From: Hirsutella rhossiliensis
Taxonomy: Eukaryota; Ascomycota; Sordariomycetes; Hypocreales; Ophiocordycipitaceae
Direction of reading: 5' to 3'
Assembly (NCBI RefSeq): GCF_020360975.1
Contig: NW_025408671.1
Location: 6,076,001-6,140,000 of the forward strand
DNA length: 64,000 nt
In this document: positions 13,191 through 26,527 of the stretch, piece by piece
How the letters are laid out: each line of letters opens with the position of its first letter
Numbering within the stretch: position 1 is the first letter of the stretch
Translations under genes and position numbers: made by a program
Notes under the pieces: generated by a model
Databases searched by the model: none
What the model saw: the letters and a program-made list of their open reading frames with translations, nothing else
Told to the model about the DNA's origin: nothing

Positions 13191-16100
13191 ATGTCTTCAA
13201 ACATTCCCGACTTCGAGGCCGTCCTGGTGCCTATGCAGCTGGATGTCTTTGTCCTCAACCCATCCGTCTGCGGCACAGGCGCCGAAGACGACGATACTGT
13301 GCGCATCTGTCCCATCACGCAACCCAATTACACCTTTTTGCGCCTGGATAACTAATTGGTTCAGAGCGATGTGCAGAACCACGCCGACTTACACAACACG
13401 GCGCCGGCCTCGGTCTACTCGCGCTTGACGGACTTGGGCGGCCGTCCTGAGCCCCAGCCCCTGCGCCATCGCCACGGAGTCTACATCCACTGGACGCTGC
13501 CGCGCTGCTACCGCGCGGGCGTCTCATCCGGCGAGTCGGTGCCTGAGCGTCGTCGCCGACAAGAGCTGCTCCGGCGCGGACTGGGCGTCCCCGGAGCTCG
13601 TGACGGCGGCGGCGCTGCCTCGAACGAGACCCCCGAGTTTGTCGATCCACCGACTCGGTGGATTGTCATTCGTAAGCTCGATTTCGACAGCGTCTAGCCG
13701 GTAGAGGCGAAGCCGGCCTTTGCAGACCGTGAGTATGAGGCATGGGTGGTGGAGAGCGACTACCTGTGGTCCCTAGAGGACATTCCGGTCGATGCCGACT
13801 TGCAAACCAACGTGGCCCTATTCGTAGTCGGGCACGCAGGCTCCGATGTAAACATTGAGGAGCAGGCCGAGGTCTTCATCGGGTGTAAAACGCCCCTAGC
13901 CGACTGGTCTGGCGAAGAGGGTCCCAGCGCGCAGCCGCCCAGCATCAGCCTCCTGCGCAGCGGTAACCAGCTCTTTGCCGACTTCCAGATGCACAACGCC
14001 AATGTCTTCAGCGTGCTCGATAACTTCGAGTACGGCAGCAGTAAGAAGCCCCAGTACCTAACCCAGGCCAAGGCCAGCTACTACGTGCTCGGCTGGCACT
14101 GGAAGGAAGACACCGACCCGCTCTGGAAGTCAGGCCAGAGCGTCGCGCATGGGGCCAGCCTGGATGCCCTCTTCATGACGCTGCACGGCGTCAGCGAGAC
14201 GGCGCCTAATCGAGACCCCTGGCTCGATGCCATGAGCCAGCTGCGCATCCTATGCCACGGCGCCATGTACAATGTCATCTGGGACCATGAGAACAAGCCC
14301 AAGGACGTGCCAGCCGATGCGTTCAACGCCCGCCTGCGTGATCAGACAAAGGCGGCGGTCTCGGTGGGCACGACTCCCATGGATGCCCTGTTGTCGTACT
14401 GCCACGCCCGCAGAGACCAGTCCGGGGGCATTGACAAACTAGAGGAGGATATCCTTGCCCTCGGGTCGCTGCTTCAAGCACGTGACGATGGTGTCGAGTC
14501 CCAGCGCGAGGCCAAGGATACCGTGTATAACTGGTCTTTCAACCGTTCACCGGGAGGGACGCGATACTACTTTTCGGGTCCGGACGGCGCCAGTGGCTAG
14601 GGTGGGACGCAGCCCCTGGAGCCCAAGAAACCGGCCGTCCTCAAGCAACGCGAGCTGAACCAGACCCAAACGCTGCTCGACGCGTGTAGCATGGCAGCGA
14701 GGCAATACCGCTGGGACATGTTCTCCCTCTGGTGGAAGTATGTTAGTGACCCAGCAATAATAGCGGCAACTAGGGTAACCCGGCAAACGAAGAGTACAAG
14801 AAGAAGGAAGGAGACCTGTCGAGCCACATCAAGGGCCTGCAGGACCGCATCCAGTAGCTGCAGGACACCGTAAAGAGGAGCTCCTGCATCCAAATGACGC
14901 CACTGTTGAAAATATATCGGCGACTGCTAAGCCGGCGAGTGTTCCGGTCTTCTACAGCGCAAACGATCCAACTGTCCTCATTGGCGGCATCACGTCTGGG
15001 TGGCCCACGGACTATCTCAACAAGGTGGCTGTACGCGCGCCGTTTCAGACCCTCGCCCCAAAGGATGGCGCTTCCTCAAATCTACCCGGTCTGTTCAAGA
15101 GCCTCTCTAGCCTGCTTGAGAATCAGCTCCCAGACGTCTTCAAGGCACCGGCCGTGGCATTAGTGACCGAATTCTACGTTATCCGGCCTGGCGGCGACGA
15201 CTCTGGGTCGCCTGCCGAAGGCATCTTTTACCCTCAGTTTCACGACAAACTGACCACGGATGAGCGCTGGCGCGATCTGTGGGGTAATCTCCAGCCTTGG
15301 TTCCCTCTGTACGCAGAGTCGGAGGTCGAGTACCAGCACGTTCCCTTCGACTACTGGAAGCTGGACGAACACACAGCTCGGCTTTCGGCCAACGAAGGGG
15401 CGCGCTACAGCATCACTGTTCCTTCAGCGGACAACCAAAAGCCGCCGCCGCTGTGGGAAGCCCTATCCGGAAAGCGGGACTTGCGCGTGCTCTCGGGACG
15501 GGTGCTCATCCTTCCACAGCCCAGCTTCTCGCTCGCGGCCAAGATCAAGCAACTGTTCCAGAACACGCCGCCGGATATTCTCAACAAATATCTGTCAGCC
15601 GAAGACCGCGCCAACTTACTTAAGAACGTCGGCCAACTGTCGTATCTATCGTCGCCCCTATCTGGCCTCGCCAGCGGCCTGGCGACTCGGGCGCAAGGCA
15701 GCCACATCAAACCCGAGAATAAGATAGTGGGTCCTACTGGCGAGTCAAGCACCGCAATTGCGACGGCAGTGATTGATGCTGCTGGATTGACCGCCGAGAA
15801 CATCAAGTTGATTCAGGGGAACTCGGCCCTGACGCCATTTGCGACGCTGGCCAACTTTCTGAAAGATGGTTTTTGTCCGTTTAAGCCGATGACACATGAG
15901 CAGTTTAGGTAATTATCAATCTCTCCGTCTGGTACCCAATGGTGGCTTACTCGTACTGCAGATTCCGCAAGCTCAACATTATCGACAAGTTTGGGCAGTC
16001 TCTGATGGCCATTGACCAGAGCCCGCGGCCGCAGGGTCCCCCTCCCATGTATCCCTGCATCAGCGACTTTTATGAGCCGCAGACCATCAAGCTGGACGAT

Positions 16101-17249
16101 GGTAAAGTATACGCCAATACGGTGATATAGGACAAGGTCGACCAGTGCGAGTTTCTTCAGCTGCCGCCGCAGATTTATCAAAAAGGTCGCCTCAACGCTG
16201 AGTTTGTCAAGCGCATTGCCGAAGATCCGGACGAGGACAAACATCGCCCCCAGAAGAGCAGCAGCCCTGAAGGCGACTCGGCCAAGTGGCGCCCGGTCAC
16301 GGAGTGGGAGACGCCCATCTGGGGCTGGCTCATCACCAACTACGCCGACTACGGCATCCAGCTGTTCCTGCCCAACGGCACCTTTTACCGAGAGGTACGG
16401 TTTGGCGGGCCCTTGGGCACGCTCAGCTCGCCCACGTGGTTGCCTTTCAGCCCTGACCAGGACGCTCAGCCGAATCCCGACACGCGGCAGCTCGACGCCC
16501 TCGTGGCCAAGCTGGCAGACCCGGAGTACCTACGCGGCTTCTGGTACATGGCCACGACGGCTGAAGAGAAGCTCCCCGCGGCCCCAAGCGCCTACGCGCA
16601 GTTCGTCAACTCCATCGTCGGCAAGCCCCTGGCACTCCACAACACGGGCTGGTCCCTCGAGCTGGACGGACCGCCGCTCGAGATCCAAAGCACCAGGAGC
16701 GAGGTGATGAGCCCGGAATGTCAGCTGACGCAGCCGTCCGACCCTTCCGATCAGACACCCTTCTACCAGTTCCAGGTCCGGCTGGGCGACCGCGACGCAG
16801 CCTACGACGGGTTGGTTGGCTACTTTGATACCACGGCCCCCGGCACCGACGAAATCAATATCGACCTGATTTTGACCTTCTTTGCGCCAGAGAAAGACGA
16901 CATGAAACCCCTGAGGCGACTGAATACGAAAGAGTGTCCACTCTTCGCACTGTTTTGGGAAGCGCCCTTCCCGACAGAGCCTCCATACAACGATTCCAGC
17001 AGGATCGTCGACGCGGCGCGCTTTGACGACCGATGCAACTCGCGCAGGTCAATCTTCGGCGCCATCCTCGACCCTTGCACGCCCGTACACGCCTACTCGT
17101 CCTTTCTGCCGCCCGTGGTGCTGTCTTTACCGCCATGGACCTGGCTAAAGGCCATGGACACGATGACTGCCTTTTTCCACGCGGGACCGTTGACGATGCC
17201 GCTGAACGACGTCCCCGGTTATGACGCGGCGCAGCATTCTGCTAGGTAA
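13191..17249 (+). pseudogene. Large unnamed partner gene, decayed and 3'-truncated
   Basis: ATG 13191 begins an N-terminus with VLVPMQLDVFVLNPSV, then ITQPNYTFLRLD and later GVYIHWTLPRCYRAG. I know no domain name for it. One frame runs to about 14600 through stops at 13353 (TAA), 13695 (TAG) and 14598 (TAG). Frameshifts follow near 14770 and 14873, with a TAG near 14854. The frame from 14894 continues to a 53-bp GT-AG intron (15909-15961, gtaatt...tgcag) that joins EQFR to FRKLNIIDK. Another TAG lies near 16128, where a Trp fits (VIWDKVDQ). The rest is open to 17249, where the coding texture ends abruptly next to RIP-mutated sequence. Several stops are CAG-to-TAG or TGG-to-TAG, the CpA-to-TpA change of RIP. 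Residues 225-470 are acidic and well preserved. The divergent arrangement suggests a functional pair with the DUF6603-like gene; that is inference. Confidence 0.7.
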
Positions 17250-17839
17250 AGGTATTGTTAAGGAGAGTGGACATAAGAGGCCACAGTCATGCCTAGCAGA
17301 CCTAATAGTCTCAGCCCTCCTAAAACACCATCACGTCTTCTCGGCTAACTTTTCGAAACCAAGCCTAAAACACGAAAAAAGCATACGCTTGGAACCGTCG
17401 CGAATAGCGTATTACGCCCCCCTAAGTGCAGCCTCGTGTAGCTACTAGCGGGTGCGCAATATGCTGCCGAAGATTGCGAATTAGGTGAGGTTCTCCCCTA
17501 TACGGGTGGAAAACTCTTCCTCGCCCTCGCTAACTAAGGGTATATGCCCCCCGCTAACGGGACCTAGCCCGGACCCGACCTAGGACCCCGGCCTAGACCT
17601 AAGGAGGGCCCCTATAACCCCCCCCCTTTAACCTAAGGGCCGAAATAAGTACCTTAGAGGCTAGGGCCCGCTTAGAAGAAGCTCTAAAAGGCTAACGCCT
17701 TTTAAAGACCCTAGAAGGAAGGCCTAAGACCTAAGACTAAGACTTAAAGGATATTAAGATAATAAATAATACCTAGCTTATACTAAAGATAAGCTTCTTT
17801 AAGCCTAGCCTAGCCTTACTTTAGGCTAGCTACTTTTAG
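17250..17839. other. Transition from gene island to repeat block
   Basis: Composition changes here from normal to RIP-like. The stretch 17510-17640 is a GC-rich run of Pro-type codons (tagcccggacccgacctag). The stretch 17640-17720 reads EARARLEEALKG-like on the + strand once stops are ignored. It may be the start of a Gypsy gag, which would belong to G1, but the match is too weak to assign. No intact gene is present. Confidence 0.4.
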
Positions 17840-17978
17840 CTTAACTAACCTAGAAATAAGTTAAATTTATAAAATAGATAATAACTTAAAGAGGAATAAT
17901 AAAGTATTGATAATATAAGCTCTAAAAAATAAGAAATACTTAGAGAAATAAAAGATAAGAATAAACTTATACTACTAC

Positions 17979-18464
17979 TATCGCGAAGCGTAGCCTAATT
18001 TCGTAGTTCTCGGAGATATCCCTTAGTATAAGGGACCTAGGAAGCTAAAAAACACCCGGTATAGAAGAAGGAAGAAGGAGCTAAAAAGAGGTATAGAAAA
18101 GAGGGTAAGGGCATAAAGGGAAGTAGAAGTAGCGATAGCTTCCTATAGAGGTAGCGAGAGATAAGATAGATATACCGGCAACGGCTAGAAAGGAGGGGGA
18201 AAACCAGTAAAAATCTCGGTAGTTAAAGGGATATTAGTAGCTTCTTTAAGTAGGATCTTCTTTATTAATTAAGATACTAGACGGGTATAAAGAGGGGCGT
18301 TAGATAGAGTAAAGAAGGAGAATAAAGGCAATATAATAATTACTCCCCTACCTTTATTACTGCCCCCGCGAGAATTAAATCTCTCTACCCTACCTATCCG
18401 ACCCCTTACTTTTAATTTTACCTTTATATATTTTTATATACTTCTTATATCTCTCTTCGCGAGA
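17979..18464 (+). repeat. Copia 5' LTR
   Basis: 486-bp direct repeat identical in length to 23836-24321. It ends ttcgcgaga, where the other copy has ttataaga, which differs only by C/T and G/A. The sequence just inside, ttataagcccgggagg, is a likely mutated primer binding site. Confidence 0.9.
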
Positions 18465-18639
18465 GTTATAAGCCCGGGAGGAATAGAATTCCTATACCTT
18501 CCGGCTGCTATAAAAGGCACCTTTCTTATATCCCTCGTAGCTTCCTTTTACCCCTCTTACTAAAGAAGCCGATTTTTAACTAACTTTTCTGCCCCCCCTC
18601 TTCCGTAACGATATCGAGAAACGACTCCTCTACCGTCCC

Positions 18640-21600
18640 TACGGTCTATAGGACGATTCTTATAGAGCCCTAAGATTAGGATAAGTAGGTAAAGGAGCTA
18701 TAGGCTCGTATAGATAGAACTATCTATAATTTAGTCTTCTCTAATAAGTAGGACCCTCTCGAGCCCCCTCTTCGTCCTAGGGCAACGGACTTTATAGAGG
18801 CAGCTTCCCTCTTCTCCGAGCTAACCTTAGCATAATAGAGAGCTTTTTCTGCTACCTTAGGTAACTACGAGAGTTATCGTAAGGAATACCTTTACGAGAC
18901 GAAGCTGCTAACTACTATACGTATAGCGATAACGGAATCCGTTAGTGCTATAAAGCTAATTACTCTTTAAGAGGAAGAGACTCCTAGGTAGTAGCTTTTA
19001 AAGCTCGAGACCTCGATAGCTCCCTTAAGGGGCTATATAACTAACCGTATTATAAAGACCTATATAGTACACCTAGGAGCCTTTTCTACTAGGAACCTAC
19101 TAGCTTCTTCGTAGCTAGCTAAGTAGGAAGAGATCCTCGAGGAAGCTAACTAATACTTCCTAATAGAAGCTCTTTCCGGCTAGTAGCTATAGGATATATC
19201 TCTACTAATAAAGCCTATTAGTAACGGTTACTCGACTATCTTTCGAGAAGCTAGCTAGGAACTAGACAAAGAAGCTGCTCGAGTATAATAATAAGTAGTC
19301 TTATTCCTTCGTAGCTAGTACTCGACCTAGACGGTTCGACCTATAGCCCCTATTACTACGGCCCCCGCTGCTGCTGCTGCGGCTATTACTCCTTTAGCTC
19401 CTCCTCCCTCGAGAGCCTTAACGCCGTCGTTAACTGCAGCTACGGCCCTAGGCCTAGCTCCGCCTCTTACTCCGGGCCCGGCCCCGGTCCCGTTAGTTAG
19501 ACCGGCCCGACTAGTCCCTTAATAGACCTTTTAGTCCGTTAGTCGAAAAATTAAGGAACTAGTCGAAATCGAACCTCTTCGTTAAAATTAGCAATAAGGG
19601 GTAAAAAGGGGGGGTTTTTAAGCAGACCTTCTAGATCGGGATAAGGATTCCTTAAAGAAACGAAAGACTAAGCGAAACGGCTGCCTAGCCTATAAATCCC
19701 TAGGCTATCGATTATTATAATACTAGTAGGTCCTTAAGGAAAACCGACCTAAAGGATTTAACCCTTTAAAGAAGCTATAAGAAATAATATAATAGTCTCT
19801 TAAGGAGGACCCCTCGTTATAGAAGAAGATAGACGAGATTCGGGTTACTAAGAAATAGTAATAAACGCCGCCGCCCTTATTCGAGCCGTAAATTCAAGGA
19901 AAAATCGTTAGTATAGTAAATCCGGCCTTTATCTTCCCTACGGATTAATAAGGCTAAAACCAACCGTTAGAGCCCTCTAATTATCCCCTACGAAAATAAG
20001 CTATCCTTAACTCTAGTACTTCCCTCGATATCTATAATATACTCTTATAATTCCGGTCCTTTAAGAAGGCACGAAGGGAATATCTTATTGCTAGGTAATT
20101 AACCGTGCGGATAGAGGGATATAGAAGGGTGAATTTTACGATAAAATTACCTAACGGGTCTATATAAATTCTTCGACGAAAAAGGGTAGCTTTTTGCCCT
20201 CGATTTTTAACGAGCCTAATTTCCTTCCGCTTTCTTTAAGAGGAAGGAATCTTCTAGGATATAACGTCTAAGCCTATAAGGCTAGTCTAGAAGAATCAGA
20301 CTATTAGGCTTATCGAGGAAAAATTCGGTTAATTTATTCTCGAATTCCGACCTATCCTTAGAAAGGAACCTCTTAAGAAGTTAGCTTTCCCTACTAGGAG
20401 GAATAGGTCTACTATAAAGGACCCTCTTTTAGTAGCCTAAGGAGACGGCATTCTTTAGTATGCACGACTTAGTTACCCGGGCCCCCTAGCTTTATATAAG
20501 CTAGGCTAATAATAAGGCGTACGAATAAGGGGCCTAAAGACCGTCGAATATAAATACTATAGCTAAGGAAAGACTAGGAGACGAATTTCTAGACGAACGC
20601 CTTTACGGCCGGACTAGCCGTATAAGGAAATTTAGGTCGACTAGACCGACGTCTCTAGGGACTAGGAAAGCTTCGTTAGGGTAATGTTTTTTATAGATGC
20701 CTTTTTAGGGATGGTTTTCCCTTATTTCTTATAGACCTACCTAAGTAAGTATAACTAGTTTGCCCTCTAGGACTTCGTTAACTAGATAAAATCCTACTTT
20801 AGCTACGAGGTAAAGAAGATACGGTCTAATAGAGAGCTATTTACGAAGGATATCTTAAATTAGATTCGAAAAGGGGGAATTTTACCCCTCCTATTAGTAC
20901 TAAATACCTAAGCCTAGAACGGAGGGGTAGAAAGATTAAGGGGTGCTATAATAGAAAGGGCCCGTATAATAAGACTTACTATAAGGCTTCTATACGACCT
21001 TTAGAGGGAAGTTATTAAGACCGCCTATTACTTATAGAACCGGACCCCTAGAGGGACTACCTAAGGAATAGACTAAAAATCCCCCCTTAAGCTCTTTACG
21101 AAAAAGAGGGCCTCGCTAGCCTACCTTCGTGCCTATAGCTATAAGGTATATACTATAACTACTAATACGTAGCTAAAAAGGAAGAAGAAAAGAAAGCTTA
21201 ATCTTAGAGCCTTTATTAGTTACCTCGTTAGTTATAATTCTATAAATATCTTCCGGATTTAGATTCCTCTTTTATAGAAGGTTATTTCGACTAGGGATAT
21301 AATTTTCGACGAATCTAGCTTCTTCGACGGAAAGAGGGATTAATAGCCCCTCTTATTCTTATAACGTTAGCTAATTTAGAAGATTTAAATCCCCCCTTTC
21401 TAATAGTCTTAAGAAGAGCTCTTAGATAAGGAAACGGAAAAAGAAACCGACGTCGAAGTAGTCGAGGATAACGCCGACTCTAAGAAAGAAGAAAAAGAGG
21501 AAGCTGCTAGATTAGATAATCTAGATAAAGAAGGATACTATAGGAAAGCGGTAGAGCTAGAATACGCTTACCTCCCTATGCCTCCTCTTATAGAATAAGA

Positions 21601-23420
21601 AGAAGATCTAAAAGCAGCTTTCTTTATTAGTCTTCCCGTCTCGACCCCTAAGGGGGTAGGAAAGGCACCTCTCTTAAAGGATTACCCGGCTGCCTTTTTA
21701 TCCTTACTTCGAGAAGTAAAGGAAGGTATAAGGCCCGATATAGTTATTAAAGAAGACTAACCTCTCCCTTATTTTAATCGTTTTTCTAACTTCTATCTAA
21801 CGCTAATAGAAGACGGTTCCTATAAAGCGTTTATAGTAGGCCGGCTCTTTAAGCTATAGCTATTAGCAAGGAAGGTATATAAAAGAGACCTCCCGGACCT
21901 ACTAGCAAACTAAAAGCAGCTAGAAAAACACCCCTTTAGAGACTAGTTTTTTAGGCCTAGAAAGACTACCTAGCTTTATATAAAGAGATAGGGTCTTTTA
22001 AAGAGGTCCTTAAGGAAAAAGGAAGAGGAAAATAGGTCCTTAGCTATAAATAGGTCTTTATCTATAAGACTAATAAATATAGCTTCCTTTAAAAATATAA
22101 AGCCCGGCTAGTTATCTATAGGAATTAATAGGAATAAGGGGATCTTCCTACTAGGGCAACTACCCTAATAAGGATGTCTTTTTAGACCCTTATAGCTATA
22201 GTAGTAGAATTCGACCTTAAGCTCGATTAGATAGATATAGTTAACGCTTTTATTAACTGCCTACTTAAGGAAGAAGAAGAAGTTACTTATATACGCCTTC
22301 TACTAAGCTTCTAATAGCTAGGAAACGTTCTATGGCTTAGGAAAGCTCTATACGGACTATAAAGATTACCCCTTCTTTAGTAATAGCATTTAATAGGTTC
22401 CCTCGAAGCCCTAGGCTTTACGAAAGTCCCTTAGGAACCGTATATAATATAGAAGGGTAAAATCACGGTCTTCTTCTACGTTAACGATATTATTTAAGCG
22501 TACCTAAAAGAGGAAGAAGCTATTACTAAGGAGGCTATATAAGGCCTATAATAAAAGTATAAGATAACTAGGCTAAGGGAGCTAAAGTAGTTCCTAGGGA
22601 TATAAATCCTTAGGAATAGGTCCTAATAGACTATCTAGCTTACCTAGGACGCCTATATCGATAAGGTCGCTTATAAATTCCTCCTTAACTCCCTCGATAA
22701 GAAGCTTCCCTCTACGCTTATATTAGACGAAGAGCTTTTACTTAATCTATCCTTTTAAGCTAGGGAGTAAGAGAAACACTAATATTAATAGAAGGTAGGC
22801 TCCCTGCTTTTTTTAGCTATTTCTACTAGACCGGATATCTCTTTTACGGTCTCCCGGCTAGCTAGGCATGACTAGAATCCTAGCCCTAGGCATTAAGAAG
22901 TAGTAGATAAAGCTATCCTTTATCTCTATTTAACGAGATTATATAGTCTACGCCTAGGAGGGCAGGGAAGGAAATAAGCTACCGAAATCTTCCTTTATTT
23001 AAGCGATTCGTCCTTTATAGATAATTCCTTAGATAGAAAGAGCTTATAATAGTATATTATATCCCTTTTTAAAGGAACTATTACTTAGAGAGCTTTGAAG
23101 TAAGCTACTATTACGACTTCTAGTATAGAGGCAGAGCTACTAGCTCTTTTAGAAGTATTAAAGGAGGCGATTTTCCTTAGCTAGCTACTAATATCTCTAC
23201 GACTATAAATCCTAACCCCGTTAGCTATAGAATGTAATAATACGTAGACTATATAGATTCTTATAGAGGAAAATAGTAAGCTATCGACCCGGCTATAGTA
23301 TATTAATATCTATTAGTATTAGTTACGCTAGGAGGTCTAAAGGGGACTTATTTCCGTCCGTTAGGTTCTAACGGTATTAATAAAAGCCGACGGTCTTACG
23401 AAGCCCCTACTAAAGTAGAA
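18640..23420 (+). pseudogene. Copia gag-pol relic
   Basis: The polyprotein is broken by many TAG/TAA stops but readable. An integrase segment near 20930-21060 reads GAIIERARIIRLTIRLLYD. The RT follows with DIVNAFINCLLKEEE near 22230, KALYGL near 22345 and a YVNDII box near 22480 (from YVDDI), then TRLRELKQFLGIQIL near 22570. RNase H has TTSSIEAELLALLE near 23110 and AIECNNTQTI near 23225. The order IN-RT-RNase H defines Copia. No segment is intact enough to be active. Confidence 0.85.
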
Positions 23421-23835
23421 GCTAGCTGTCTTTTTACGGTAAATTAGGCTAGAAGACGTTCGAGAGAAGCTATCCTTAGAAGCCCGCCTTAAGAGTCTAC
23501 GAGAGGAGCTAATAGCACGTAGGAGGAAGGAGACGTCTATAGCTAAAGAGAGGAATTAGGACTTATCCTAAAGGAGGGCCCCTAGCTTAATTAGGACTTA
23601 TTCTTCTTAAAGGCCCCTTTTTAGGGACTTGTCCTTAGAGAAGCCCCCCTTTCTTATAGGACTTAATTTCCTCCTTAAGGCCCCTTTTCCTAAAGTAGGT
23701 CTAAAAGAGCCTAGGGCTAAAACCCGGATTTCTTAAGTAGGGGATAAGTATAGACTAAGACCTCCTCTATACGCTTACCGGCCTAGGTATTTAGCTTTAC
23801 CCTTTCTATAAGGGCAGGCTATAGCTAAGGGGGTA

Positions 23836-24321
23836 TATCGCGAAGCGTAGCTTGATTTCGTAGTTCTTAGAGATATCCCTTAGTATAAGGGACCTAGGAA
23901 GCTAAAAAACACCCGGTATAGAAGAAGGAAGAAGGAGCTAAAAAGAGGTATAGAAAGGAGGGTAGGGGTATAAGGGGAAGTAGAAGTAGCGATGGCTTTC
24001 TATAGAGGTAGCGAGAGATAAGACGGATATACCGGTAACGGCTAAAAAGGAGGGGAAAAACCAGTAAAAAGCTTAGTAGTTAAAGGGATATTAGTAGCTT
24101 CTTTAAGTAGGATCTTCTTTATTAATTAAGATGCTAGACGGGTATAAAGAGGGGCGTTAGATAGAGGAAAGAAGGAGAATAAAGGCAATATAATAATTAC
24201 TCCCCTACCTTTATTGCTGCCCCCGCGAGAATTAAATCTCTCTACCCTACCTATCCGACCCCTTACTTTTAATTTTACCTTTATATATTTTTATATACTT
24301 CTTATATCTCTCTTTATAAGA
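23836..24321 (+). repeat. Copia 3' LTR
   Basis: The 486-bp partner of 17979-18464. It differs mainly by C/T and G/A changes. The target-site duplication ACTAC follows at 24322. Confidence 0.9.
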
Positions 24322-26350
24322 ACTACCCTTATTATTAAAGGAAAATACTATAATTAAAGAATATACTTTATACTTAAAAAATTTAAAGAAATACTTAAAA
24401 TTAAAACCTAATAAATACCTTAGATTTTTATAGAAAACTAATAAGCTATATTAATTTAATATTAACTAGTACTATATAAAACTATACTATAGCTATCGCT
24501 ATATTTAATACCTTTATAGCTTTATAATAAGAATAGTAACTATAAAAAGAATTTAAAGATAATCTATAAATACTACTTACTTATAAGTACTATAAGTATA
24601 TTTTATAAATATTATACGTTTACTTAGATTATATAATATACTTTTAGATAAAGGTATAATATAATACTTTCTTAGTTACGTTTAAAGGATAAGTACTTTT
24701 AAAACCCTACCTAAGTATAGAACTAAACTACTAGAAAATCGATTAATACTCCCTAAATAACTAAGTTATATTATTATAACCTAATTATAATATACTACTT
24801 AAATACTATAATAATTATAGTTTATTAACGAGATATCTTTTAAAGATATATAAAATCTATAAATATACTAAAATAAAGAAATAGTATAACGCTACTTACC
24901 TTAAGGTATCTAAACTATTAATCTTTTAAAGGCTTATATAATAAGTTAAATATAATAAATAGGATTATAATAAATATATATATATAAACTATAGAGTTTA
25001 TAAATATAAAAAAGTATATATATTATATAAATAATATAATAGTATACTTAAATATTATTAGTAATATATATAAAGGCTATAAGGTATATTTAACTAAGGG
25101 AAAATTAATATAGAGATACTATATAAGAAATAAAAAGATATATAACGAAAACTTAACCTTTAATATAAAAATAAATAGAATTATAAAGTATAGTATATAA
25201 TTAACTATAAAGTAGTATAATATAAATAATATAGCGTTAAGAAATAAGAAATCTTTAATTAGCTATAAGAGATTAGTCTTTTAAGCCTTAATATAATATT
25301 ATATAATAAAAATATAAAGAAATTTTTTTAATAATAAATTAAAGAAGAATACCTAAATAAAATAAATAAAGACTAAGTAAAGAATAAGGTATACTATCTA
25401 TAAAAGGGCTATAGACTAGTATAATATAATAATATCTAAGGACCTTATATATAGTAATAGTAAGCTATAGTAACTAAATAGTATTAAATATCTAAATTAT
25501 AGGATATTATATATATATACTTTTAGATTATAGTATAATAGGTAATTATATTTTACTTAGAGTTATTAATCGTTATTAACTTTTATAAAGATATAAGAAA
25601 GATCTATATAAACTTATAAATATTAAAGGAGAGGCCTTTAACTATAATAATAGAATTATTAATATAGAGATTAATTACCTCGATATTAATATCTAGGGCT
25701 ATAATAAATAAGTTAACTTTAATATTATAAATATTAAAGAATATAACCTTATATTAAGACTTTTATAGCTATAAGAGAGTAACTTACTAATTAACTAGAA
25801 AAGTAGCTTACTATATTAAAATAAAGATATAAGTTTCTAGGACTAATATATTTAAAAGAAAATAAAATTTTATAATAATTTAGCTATTAAAGAAGATAAA
25901 AGGGATAACTATTTAAGTAAATTATTATAAGCTTTAGCGATATAAATAAAAATAGTAACTAAACTAATAAATATAGTAAAATTAATTAATAAGACTTATA
26001 TACTAACTAATATAGCTATATAACCTAGTATTTAATATAAATAAAATAAAGGAGATAATATAAAGATTTAAAGAGTTATTACTACTTTAAGGAAAGACCT
26101 TAAATAAATTAATAAAGAGCTTAAGTTAAGAGAAACTAGCTATTAAAAGAAAGAATAAAGCCTATAAAATAGAATAAAGAATATCCCTTAAAAATACTAG
26201 AAATATAATAAACTCTTAAAGGAAGAACTTAAGATAGGGTTACTTAAATATAGCTAATAAGACTATAAAGTTTATCTTAAGGATAGAATAACGCTAATAT
26301 TCTATACGATTTATAACTTAAACTAAGAGTAACTATAAATGCTATATAAC

Positions 26351-26527
26351 TATTATAGAGTAGGTAGAGGCGTAGGCTTAGGTGCGGTCTATTAAAAGAA
26401 GGTTAATAATCTACGAGGGGGAAAAGAAAGAGAAGTATAGGCCTAGCCTATATAAGCGCGGAGGCCGCTTATATATAGACTTAGCCTAGACCTTAGTCTA
26501 GGCCTATATAAGGCAAAAGCCCTTATA
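26351..26527. repeat. LTR of the gag-only element (left)
   Basis: 177-bp repeat. It holds an imperfect palindrome (taggcctagcctata / tatagacttagcctagac) and a CTAGACTAGG-type hairpin. It begins TATTA, from TGTTA. Confidence 0.85.

Larger units (their letters stand above)
17979..24321 (+). mobile_element. RIP-mutated Copia LTR retrotransposon nested in G1
   Basis: The element is bounded by two 486-bp direct repeats (17979-18464 and 23836-24321) and by a perfect 5-bp target-site duplication ACTAC (17974-17978 and 24322-24326). The empty site is seen in the sister Gypsy copy near 47727, where the flanks join directly. LTRs start TATCGCG, from TGTCGCG. The order integrase, RT, RNase H is that of Ty1/Copia. 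Nearly all LTR differences are transitions. Confidence 0.92.

Noticed and set aside
14730..14775. Possible intron gtatgttagtgac...actag
   Set aside because: It would be only about 36 bp and splicing does not restore the downstream frame; a frameshift is more likely.
17221..17448. Plus-strand ORF after the partner gene
   Set aside because: It overlaps the truncated 3' end in another frame and reads as random sequence.
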